Below are positions 47,501-59,500 of a stretch of DNA of 64,000 nucleotides, piece by piece. Source of the stretch: Branchinecta lynchi (lineage: Eukaryota > Arthropoda > Branchiopoda > Anostraca > Branchinectidae); assembly GCA_023053575.1 (NCBI GenBank), contig JAKZAP010000010.1, forward strand, positions 11,741,225-11,805,224. The letters run 5' to 3'. The notes under the pieces are model-generated. The model had not been told where the DNA came from. It ran no database searches and saw only the letters and a program-made list of their open reading frames with translations. Position 1 is the stretch's first letter, and each line of letters begins with the position of its first letter. The translations under genes and the position numbers were made by a program.

Positions 47501-50500
47501 TCGGACCGTAGTATCTGAATATCAGATACCAAGATAACTGGCCAGATACCACTGTAACTGCAAAAACGCCTTTTTACCCTGGTATCAGATTCCACGATAA
47601 CTGCAAAAACGACTTTAGACCGTGGTATGAGATACCATGGTATTTGTAAAGACGCAACTATTTATAAACCTCATTCTGCTCAACAGTCTGTTAAAGTTCA
47701 AGTGCAAAAGTGAGTGCATTGAGTTGAGAGTGAAGATCACCGTGAAAAGTTGGAATGAAATCCAGTTTGTTGTCAGTTACGCTTTTTGGCTGATTGGCTG
47801 ACACCAAAAAAGTAGAAGCTTATAGCAAGTTAAAAGAAAAGGTTAAATTTGCATATCTGCCTTGAGGGGGTATGTTAGCTCGAATTGGATTGGTCGACTG
47901 TTGTAATACTATCTCGAATCATTTTTCACTGTGGAAGCTTTGGTAAGTGCCGATCGCCTGTCCAGTATCCCTTGGCCAGATATTGAAGCGCGGTTGGGGA
48001 CTAGCCATCCCTTCTCGTCTTTCTCCAGAAGTAAGGGTATATGTATTCTAAAGCTTGTAAAATTCATGTAGTATTTTTTGGTATCTGAATTACTGAACCG
48101 GCCAATTAAGTGTTCGTGAGACTGCATAGTGGAGATTGATGGCTTGTCCATTGAGTATTGACAGTTTCATGGTTGTCTCATGTTTTTTTTTTTGTTTTTT
48201 TTTAGTGCGGAGGTTACTTGCTAGGTGCCCCCTTTCTTGGGACCGGATGGTGGCTGTTATATTGTATATGTATACAGTTATGTACGACCCTGATTAAGTT
48301 GAAATTTTTGGTTTTATCTTCTGGCCATCGAGCCTGCTCTCTGCCATGAAGCTATGTTTTAATTATTTGAAATTAAAATGAATTTGAACCTGAACCTGAG
48401 GTCTTCGTCCAGCTACGTAACTTTGAATCGTTTTCTGTCTTTTTACAGGGCCTCGATGGGTTCGAGCAGTACACCTTCCAACTATGCGAAAAAGGCAGCG
48501 AGTGCGTCAAGGGTAAGTGTAGGTGAAATGTTCTTAAGCTCTGTCTGTTTTCTTGTCTTTGACGGTTCTTCTTCCAAAAGCTTTTTCATAGGTAAAAGAC
48601 GCAGCAAGACCTGCAATACAGGATCTGCGAAATCGAATTTTGATTCCATTGTCTTTATCACTTGAGGCAAGCATCCGAAGTAAGATAGGGGACTTCGATA
48701 TGCCTCATTACGTCACATCAAGTGATGTTGAGGTCTGTTCGTCTCAGACGAAGATGGCGTGGCTGCTGTGTGGTTGTTGTCGAAGCGATTGTCGACAGTT
48801 GCGTTTTTGCAGATACCGTGGTATATACTACGGTAACTGGATCTGCAATTAGTCGTTCTTGCAGTTATCATGGTGTCTGATACCACGGTTGCTCTGCAAA
48901 AACGACAATTGCCGAAATTGCGCTTTTCGAAGTCATCCCTAAGGAAAAACTGATATCCAGTCACATTACTAAGTGCCAAACTTCTTTCCCACCAATTTAA
49001 CAGAATCCTAGGCTCAATTGTTGGTGATGACGAAAGTGAGATAAATTTCTTAGATACTACGATCAGTTACCACGGTCGGACCTTGGTATCTGAATATCAG
49101 ATACCACGATGACTGGCCAGATACTACGATAACTGCAAAAACACCTTTTGACCGTGGTATCAGATACCACGGTAACTGCCAAAACGACTTTAGACCGTGG
49201 CATCACATCCGATGGTATCTGCATAAACGCAACTATCGTTGAAGCAGTGATGTTTCCACTTTGGCTCTAGATAGATGGAAGCAGCGGAGACGACAGGCAA
49301 AACCGCGTATGCCATGCACATTTAAAAGAAGGACCCAGTTTCTTCCTTACTTGTCGCAGTGCACGCTGCGATATGCGGTTTTCTACGATGTCATACCTGC
49401 TGCATAGGCAAGCTATAGACCAAAAATCGCGTGCGGATTCTACGAAATATCGGTAAACCGTATTTCGGAAGAAATGGATATACGCACTTATTTCTGTCTG
49501 GCTATACTTTGCAATGTTCCTTGTCTGCCTGCGTCTTTCCCTTCGTTGGTCTAACGCTTTACGCGTTGCAGAGAGCGTGTTCCACCCTTCTAAAAATAGT
49601 AACTATTAGTTACTATTTCCGTTCCAACCTTACCAAAAGTTACTACGCTGACCGTTCCAACCTTCTCAAAATTGTAACTAATAGTAACTATTTGCTAACC
49701 ACGCTCAGGAGCGTAGTAAGCGTAGTAACTACGGATCTCTGTACCGTGATTGGTTGGATTCGCCGGTAGCATGATAGTCCGCTTGAAAATAGAAAAGTCG
49801 TTCCAGTCGTCAAGCCAGAATTCGTGACGTCATGCGTAGTAACTACGGTAAGTAGGATGGAACACGCTCAGAGTCTAAATAGGCCCCACAATTTTATTAG
49901 CTCATAGGGTCAACCTCTGTTCTGAATTGTGTGTTCTTTGTTTCAGGCAAATGGGCGTAGCAAGGGACACTACTCAAACGGTGGGGGAACAGTAGGATTA
50001 AAAATGGAAGATTCAGGCCTGGGCAGCCAAAACATCGAGGAGTTCCCTTCGCCTCCTCGGCCTGTTAAAGAGGAAGACCAGGATTTGGGCGACTTGATAT
50101 CAGACGATGAGGTAAATAATGGTTAAGAATACTAGCATGCGATAGGTATTCTTCCCAACTTAGAGCTGGGGGATTGGGAAGGAAGGTAATAGAGTGAGTG
50201 GGTTGGAGTCGTGGGCTCCACTCCGACACTAAAACCATCTGGCTAGACCTAGATAGTTCGGAGTATATCACTGCGAACGCGAAGAAGCATAGCCGATACA
50301 GTTCTTGCGGGGTTGTTTGTAGGCCTACGGTAAGGCAGATGTGGACCTGGGTGAGAAGAAGACAAAATATTTCGCGTTAGAAATTAATGGCATAGCGAGC
50401 AAACCGTGTACAAACGGTCTCTTCAGCCGCTAGCCTGGCTTAGTTGGCACTGTGTCAAAACGATTGGAAATGATCAGCTCAGGCAGTACACGCCAGACCG

Positions 50501-53500
50501 AAACGCCACCGGACTGTGGTAATCCACGTTTTTAGCCAGGCCCGTACTCAGTAATAGTAAACTATATCAATGTCGCTCATCAATGGAAACAAAAAAAAAT
50601 CTTACATGGTCGCAGAATATTTGTGTCCCACACTTTTCTGAGTGTCACGGAAACTCAGGTGTGCACCGCACTCGGTCGGAAACACGCGGAAACGCTGTTT
50701 TGACTATTTTTTGGCGGTAATTTCAAATGCCTGAAATAAAAGTAAACTCATAATAAAAGTAATATGTAGAACGTCAGGCTTGTGTCCCTACAATTCTTTA
50801 CTAGAAGGATGCTCAATTTTATGTCTGTCTGCTTGGCAGAGTAGCTCATTTTATAATTTGAACTTCAACTTTGCGGTTGAAGAAATTTCCAGCCAAAGTT
50901 TAAATCCCCAAGAGTTGTTTTCTGCGATAAATAGTTTTATGCGTACTGTAAGTATGGGGCTCTGATGCGATGGAACAAAGTGTCAGATTGAAACAGAAGC
51001 ATTCGTATTGTATACCTATACAAACATTCCAACCTTAAAAACGCTGCACCGACTTCGGTTCAGCCGTTATTTTAAGCTAGGTCTACCCGCAGAAATATTA
51101 AAGATGTGGTTCCAACTCCGGGCGAACTGTCTCCCATTACGAAGTAGGAAAAAGGTTTTTGAAAAGAATAGGTCTTTGCCAGTGGCTGAGTGTGCTTGCC
51201 GATTTTGTGGTGAGGTAGAAGATAGTTTATGCCATGTGCTGACAAAATGTTCCGGGGGTGAAGGAAATTAGAGATGTTTTTTTTGGTGGGGTGCCCATAC
51301 TATTTCCTGGTATTATGAAGTCGACAAATCGTCAGGTAATTCGGTCGGTATGTAAATATTTTAAGTGTATACTGGAAGTTTAGATCGGAGGTAATTTGGC
51401 GAATACTAGAAGGGTAAAAAGAAGTGATTTTATTGTATGTAATTTTGAAGGTCAATTTTGTTTGGCCCTTTGTTGGCTTTAATAAATTATTATTATTATT
51501 ATTATTATCACCTTAAAAAAAAGTATTTCATTTACTCCACTTTTCAAAATAGTGGGTTATAAATAAATTGCTTACTTAAATCATCTCTACCCCCCCCCCC
51601 CCCAACACACACCAAAACGTTAGAAATTGACCAGAACGAGCGGCAAGGTTTGGGTAACCGAATTCTGTCCTGTGCCTGTAAAGTTTCTGAGATAGTAGAC
51701 AAGTTTTTTTTTCCGAATGTTTATTACGGTTATTCATACTATGATGATTCCGCAGATATTGATTTAAAATTTGTATTTTATATTGAGGATATGTTTTATA
51801 TTATATCCTATGCGACAGTAATCGCAAATTTCATCGTGATAATGGTGGAATGTGTCGGGTCTGAATGACTTGAGAATCCGACTTGTCGTTCTAGTCTGGT
51901 ATATCCCGACAATTGAACTCTTGTGGCCTTGGTTTCAAAAGAATCTGTGAAGTTGAAACATTGTTGTCTTATAGGCTGATTTTGCTGTTGCTGCTAATGC
52001 CATTGACACTGACAAGCTAAGAAGCGACGCCAATAATGCCGCCTTCAGAAAAGTTAAGACTGAAGCAGTTGAGAAACATGATGACGACTTATCGTAAGTA
52101 CCCGTATTTGTTCATCTTCATATCAGCCTTTTGCTGTAGGCGTATTCTCGCCGTTCCCCGAGGAATCTCCAGGGAATTGGGGGGAACGAAGAGAATAGAG
52201 GGAGTCACTTCACGTGGACTCCGCGTACGGAAAACAGCGTTTCAGCGATCCACTTTATTTTGTTTTTATGGCACTTGCCCTTCGGCCAAGTGCCATATAG
52301 CGATCGCAATTTCTGTCCGTCCGTCGGTCTGTCGGTCTGTCGGTCTGTCGGTCTGTCCAGGTTTTGCTAGTTCGGGCACTTCCAGATAAGCTAGGACGAT
52401 AAAACTTGGCAGGCATATCAGGGACCCCAAATGATTAAGTTGGAAATAGTCACTTCCCCGATCCGAGCACCGTGGGGGGAGTGGAGGGAGGGGGAATCCG
52501 GAATCTTGAGGTATTTTTAACTTTTGAACGGGTGATCGGATCTCGATGAAACTTGATATTTGGAACGACCTCATGCCTCAGACGACCCACTTAAAATCCG
52601 GACCGGATCCGGTGACTTTTGGGGGGAGCTGGAGGCGGCAACCGGAAATCTTGGGAAACGCTATGAGTGGAGGGATCGAGATGAAACTTGGTGGGAAGAC
52701 ACCTAGCAAACACTAGATACATCATTGACATAACCGAGCCGATTCGGACACTGTGGGGGGAGTGGAGGGAGGGGGAATCCGGAATCTTGAGGTATTTATA
52801 ACTTTTGAACGGGTGATCGGATCTCGATGGAACTTGATATTTGGAAAGACCTCATGCCTCAGACGACCTACTTAAAATCCGGACCGGATCCGGTGACTTT
52901 TGGGGGGAGCTGGAGGGGGCAACCGGAAATCTTGGGAAACGCTATGAGTGGAGGGATCGAGATGAAACATGGTGGGAAGACACCTAGCAAACACTAGATA
53001 CATCATTGACATAACCAAGCCGATTCGGGTACTGTGGGGGGAGTAGAGGGAGGGGGAATCCGGAATCTTGAGGTATTGTTAACTTTTGAACGGGTGATCG
53101 GATCTCGATGGAACTTGATACTTGGAAAGACCTAATACCTCAGACGACCACTTAAAATCTGGACCGGATCCGCTGACTTTTGGGGGGAGCTGGATGGGGC
53201 AACCGGAAATCTTGGGAAACGCTATGAGTGGAGGGATCAAGATGAAACTTGGTGGGAAGACACCTAGCAAACACTAGATACATCATTGACATGACCGAGC
53301 CAATTTGGGCACTGTCGGGGGAGTGGAGGGAGGGGGAATCCGGAATCTTGAGGTATTTATAACTTTTGAACGGGTGACCGGATCTCGATGAAACTTGATA
53401 TTTGGAACGGCCTCATGCCTCTGACGACCCACTTAAAATACGGACCGGATCCGGTGACTTTTGGGGGGAGCTGGAGGGGGCAACCGGAAATCTTGTGAAA

Positions 53501-56500
53501 CGCTATGAGTGGAGGGATCGAGATGAAACTTGGTGTGAAGACACCTAGCAAACACTAGATACATCATTGACATAACCGAGCCAATTCGGGCACTGTGGGG
53601 GGAGTGGAGGGAGGGGAATCCGGAATCTTGAGGTATTTATAACTTTTGAACGGGTGATCGGATCTCGATGGAACTTAATATTTGGAAAGGCCTCACACCT
53701 CAGACGACCCACTTAAAATCTGGACCGGATCCGGTGACTTTTGGGGGAGCTGGATGGGGCAACCGGAAATCTTTGGAAACGCTACGAGTGGAGGGGTCGA
53801 GATGAAACTTGGTGGGAAGACACCTAGCAAACACTAGATACATCATTGACGTGACCGAGCCGATTCGGGCACTGTCGGGGGAGTGGAGGGAGGGGGAATC
53901 CGGAATCTTTAGGTATTTATAACTTTTGAACGGGGGACCGGATCTCGATGAAACTTGATATTTGGAAAGACCTCATGCCTCAGACGACCCACTTAAAATC
54001 CGGACCGGATCCGGTGACTTTTGGGGGGAGCTGGAGGGGAGAACCGGAAATATTGGAAAACGCTATGAGTGGAGGGATCGAGATGAAACTTGGTGGGGAA
54101 GACACCTAGCAAACACTAGATATATCATTGACATAACCGAGCCGTGCCTACTCGTAACAAGTGCCATATGAGCTCGTAGCTCTTGTTCTTTATTAATTGT
54201 TTTTAATTAATTTTACATTGCACCAAAACCAGCAAAAATTGATTTCCCCTTGCTATTTGAAAAGTAGTCATTTTTGACGATGGTGATGATAATCGGAGCA
54301 TTCCCGGTTCTTGGGGACTCGTGAGAATATCGGGAGCGAGTCCCCGGGACAAACAAAAACGCGGGGACTCCTCAAGTCGAGTCCTCGGGGAACGGCGAGA
54401 ATAGGCCTTATGCTTTCGACTAGAAACATATTTGATCTTATTCAGAGGAGTGATGAACACAAAATATGAGTCACGAAGACAGGATTTTTAGAAAGGACCC
54501 TCGGCCATAGATTCACATTTCGCCTCATCGCTTGCCTAGTCGCACCACATATAAACTAAAATTGATGGCACCTGCAGATGACATGAGAAAGCAAAACAAT
54601 AATTCAGTAGGCACGACACGTAGTTACTGTAATCGTAACAAACTTGTCCATACCTTAGTTATTCAGAGGTGTTTTATACTTCGTACTCTTTATTTAAAGT
54701 GGTTCGTTTTTTCCGCTGGTTGTTGTTATACTGGTGAAGAGCACCGTTTGGCCAAATAAGAATTCATGGAACTTGTTTTGTTTTATTTTAAGCAAGACTT
54801 GGTTTCCTGAATGTCAAAGGTCGAGCGTGCAGAGTGTCGTATACTTTTTCCGTAGCTATAAACGAAACTTCAAGAGGCGGACGCCCTGTTCAGTACACCG
54901 GCGAAGTTTGATAGCACAAGGATTGCGCATGCTTGTGTTAAACGCTATGACGAATGCCGAGAATATTTATATCACCTGGGAAAAAAAAGGATTATAGGAG
55001 TATTCTCGCCGTTCCCCGAGGACTGCTCGGGGAATCAATGGGAACGGCGAGAAAGAAACACAGGGAATGCTTCTAAAATGAATTTTTGTTCGAAAAAAAA
55101 ATATGCAGTTGACGAAATTGGTCTGGATCCACCTTATTCTTGGTTTTGTTATTCCCATTTACAAAGACATGCGACATCTCGCTTGATTTTATTGTGATTG
55201 TTTTTAATTAATTTACGTTGTACCAACACGCAAAAATTGATTCCCCTCCGGATCTGAAACGGAGGATAATCGGAGCATTCCCCGTTCATGGGGACTTGCG
55301 AGAATAACGGGGGACAAACCCTTGGACAAACAAAAACGCAGGGACTCCTCAAAAGTAGTTCTCGGGGAACGGTGAGAATATGCCTTATATACAATGTAAA
55401 AAAAATCTTGCAGTATTGGCTACTGGGATTAATCTTGTCTCTAAAAAGATAATCTTATCTCAAATTAGGATTAATCTTATCTCAAGAGATTAGCTTCATC
55501 CCAGTAGCAAATACTGCAGTTAACTTTTAATCCTTACTCGGAGAAACTTATTACAGTGTATAGGCTCTAGAATAACTCAACTTTTTGCAGTGGTATCGAC
55601 TGGGACGTGGAAATGGAGGAGAGCTCGTTTGCCTCTGCCAAAAAGGAAATCAAGGAAGAATCGGAAGGCCCACCTTCGGGAGTCAGTGACCTGGCTACTG
55701 CCGCGGGAGAGTTGCCCATGGTGTTGAACGAAAAGGGAGAAAAAGTCCTTCGAATGTATTGGCTGGACGCGTATGAAGACCCCTATCATCAGCCTGGAAC
55801 CGTCTTTCTTTTTGGAAAAGTATGGAGACAAAAAGACTGCGTCTCCTGTTGTCTCCAAATCAAGGGGATTTCACGGCGTGTCTTTGTCCTTCGCCGGTCC
55901 AAGGTATGAAGCCTCCAAGTGTTGCGTTTCTGTAAAACGTAATACTGAACTGTGAAAATGGTTTGCAACGAAAAAATAACTGAAAGCGCCGTAAGGGACA
56001 CAGTTGTCTTCGACAATTTCGAAATTGGGCATCCTTGTTGAAAAGCCATAGTTGCGTTTTTGCAGATACCATGGTATTTGATACCGCGGTCTAAAGTCGT
56101 TTTCGCACTTACGGTGTATCTGATATTCAGATACCACGGTTTGACCGAGGTAACTGATCTCTGAAAATCTCACTTTCATCATTACCAACAATAGAGCCTA
56201 TTATTCCTTTTTGCATTATCAAATATGATTCGCAGTCAGCGTGGCTGAAGGAATATTCAGAGCCTAGGATTTTGTCAAATTGGTCGGAAAGAACTTTGGC
56301 ACTTAGTGATGTGACGAGATATCAGTTTTTCCTTTGGGATGACCTCGAAAAGCGCAATTTTGGCAATTGTTGTTTTTGCAGAGCATCCGTGGTATCAGAT
56401 ACGACGGTAACTGCAAAAACGACTAATTGCAGATCCAATTACCGTGGTAATAGATACCATGATAGGTGCGAAAACGCAACTCATGTAACTTCTGACAGTG

Positions 56501-59500
56501 TTGCAATCGTTTTCGTAGCTCGCTAGGGAGTCCTCTGCCTACGTCCATAATCAGGCAACTGCCAAAAGCTGGTAATTGGTCAAAGTAATATTTCGAGGAA
56601 AAATCATTGCCCCCTAGTTAGTATTCTCGATGAGTTTTCTAGAAGTTTGATACTTCCGCACAGTTTCTACACCGCTCGTATAAAATTAACCTCTCAAGCA
56701 GTTATAGAGCGTGTTCCATCCTACTTACCGTAGTTACTACGCATGACGTCACGAATTATGGCTTTTTGCCGTCAAGGCTGGAACGATTTTTCTATTTTCC
56801 AGCAGGATCTCTCGCCACGGGCGAATCCGACCAATCACGTTACAGAGATGCGTAGTTACTACGCTCCCCAGCATGGTAAGCAAATAGTAACTATTAGTTA
56901 CTATTCCGACAAGGTTGGAACGGTCAGCGTAGTAACTTTTCGTGAGGATGGAACGGAAATAGTAACTAATAGTAACTATTGCTAGAAGGGTGAAACACGC
57001 TCATAGTGCCAACCTTCTCGGCTAGGATTTGTCTGCTGAGATGAGATTGATACATACTACTCGGTAGTAGCTACTGCTGCATTTCCTTTAAAGGACCCCT
57101 CTTGCTTATTCTGCCTTTTATAATATACCTAGCTCCCTTGTGGAATTACAAGCTTCTAAAATCCCCAGCTTTTTCCATTCTTTCGTTTTGTGCCTACGAA
57201 TTTTAGCGCTTTTTCTGCAATGCCGGGTTTTGCCCGTCACACAGAGCAAAGTTTGACGGAGTCTTTAATGTCCGCTGACAACTCTTTCAAACATAAGGAT
57301 ATGAAAATCTTCTGTTTTTTACTTCTTTTATTTATTTAGTTTTCCAACTTTTAACCACGGCGCGTACAGTTTTCAAACGTTTTGCTCCCACCCGCCGCGT
57401 CGGAGAGCAGGAAGGCTGGATAGTCTCGACAAGCGCTAACAAGAAACTTGGTAATTTCCGGTGGAAAGTAATGGTATTTTTGGAAAACCTTTTTCTGATG
57501 CCTTTCATAGGCAAAAGATTATTTCTAGTAAGTGTTGTGCTTTAATATTTTTGGTAGATTTTAGAGGCTTATGTTGGCTTTCAAAGGTACTCTGTTCTCT
57601 TAGTGTGTTTTAAAAGTGTTAAATTTTCAGTTATTTTTTTCTGTATAATATTTCGTTTGTGTTTTTTCTAAATTTTGATACTCCGCTATATTTCGTAAGC
57701 GGGTTACAAATAAACTAATATTGTTATTATGACTTACATCAAACGACTCATCGTGAATACTTTTGCTTTTGTTTTAGCGCTTCGATTTGAAAGCCGGTGC
57801 AGAAACGGAGGAGGAAATCGGTGGAACTGAAGCCTACAAAGAACTGAATGAAATCCTAGGAAGGAACAAGGTCCGCGAGTTCCGCTGTCGGCCCGTAGAA
57901 AAGAAGTATGCCTTTGAAGTTACCGACGTGCCAAACGAAGCCGACTACATGGAAGTCAAATATTCCGCCACTTATCCAGCGTTACCCTCCGATATAGTAG
58001 GGGAGACATTCAGCCACGTTTTCGGTACGAATACCTCCAGCCTGGAAATGTTCCTTCTCGACTTGAAAATCAGAGGACCCTGTTGGCTAGATATCAGCGG
58101 TGCCGTAGCAGCTTTGCCACAGGTCTCCTGGTGTGCTGTTGAGGTAATTCAAGTTTTGTTTTGGTACTTTTGGTTGTGCCCTTTTTTATTGTCACTTATT
58201 CAGATAAGATCAGATTCTATTTACGCGGAGAGCCTACGGCCATGGTAAATACATGAAAACAAATACAAATAAGCAAATTACCCCCAAATAAGCACCTATG
58301 GGCTAGGGATGCTCTACACCCGATGAAAAATTTATCTCAAAACAGTAGTATGAAGTAGTACGAAAAAGTAGCATGCAGTACTAACCATGCTACTACATGC
58401 TTCTACTTCGAGGCTACCGTGTTACTGCATACTACTATATACTATCTACTAGCGAGACTCGATGCTACTATGGCAAGACAGGATGCTACTGGATACTACT
58501 ACATAAGATTGGACCAGTCTGAGGCACATTCAATGATAGTATTCTTTGCTATTACATAGTATTACATGCAACGTTTTCGTACTACTACCATACTACTACA
58601 CAGGCTACAAATTTTTCATCGGGCAACTGATCTGTTCTTAACAATTGACACTGCAAAGCGGATACGTAAGCTACACAAGTTCATTTTCCAGCTTGAGCCT
58701 GAAGAGGACCCTTGCCAAAAAGGGCTGAAACATCCCTCTAAAAAAGTGTATCTGACGTATCCGTTTTGCAGTGTCAATTGTCAAGTATGATTCGCAGTCA
58801 GCGTGGGCTAAAGTAATATTTGTGATCTATACTTCCTAAAAATCTACTCCCCATGACGCTAAACATCCGTTCTTTATTCTCTCCCTTCCGTTCACTAAGA
58901 ACGTGTCCGAAAGCTTTTTGGTGCTGTAAATGCTGCATTATTGCTGCATTTTCTTTTCTTTTTTTGTCCGAAAGCTGTTACCTTTCTTTCTTCTCTGACA
59001 CTTCTAGAATACCAAAATTTAAGTCAGGAAGAAGAAGAAGAAAAAGGAATTAGCTGTACAAAGCTGACAAAATGGATGAGCTACTGATATCCAACCTTCT
59101 TATCTTTCCTTTCTTCGTTGGCCATGATCGCCAGTTGTCTTAAATTTGGTATGTTTGCCGAATTGTCAGTTGTGTTTTTGAATTTGTTACGTTTGCCGCC
59201 GAAAACACTGAGAGAATCGCCGTACTCCTCAGTTTCTTCATGAAAATTTAGCATTCTTGCTGAATTTGTCGATGAATTTTGTGCTGAATTAATGCTGCAA
59301 TAATTCAGCGAAAATTTAAGTCCGAAAGCGAAATGCTGCATAAAATGCTGAATTAATTTAGCATTTTCGTTCGTTTCGGAGCTTTCGGACACGTTCTAAA
59401 AAAGAAAATGTATAACCAAGCTCGTTCAAACTTTCACATTCACTCAACGAACTTTTTAAATTAAATTGATTGTCAGTTAAATGACAATTGACAGTTAAAT

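Noticed and set aside
55773..56191. Alternative-frame ORFs across POLA1 exon 8
   Set aside because: Shadows of the exon; only the frame with [14 protein letters not shown] is conserved.
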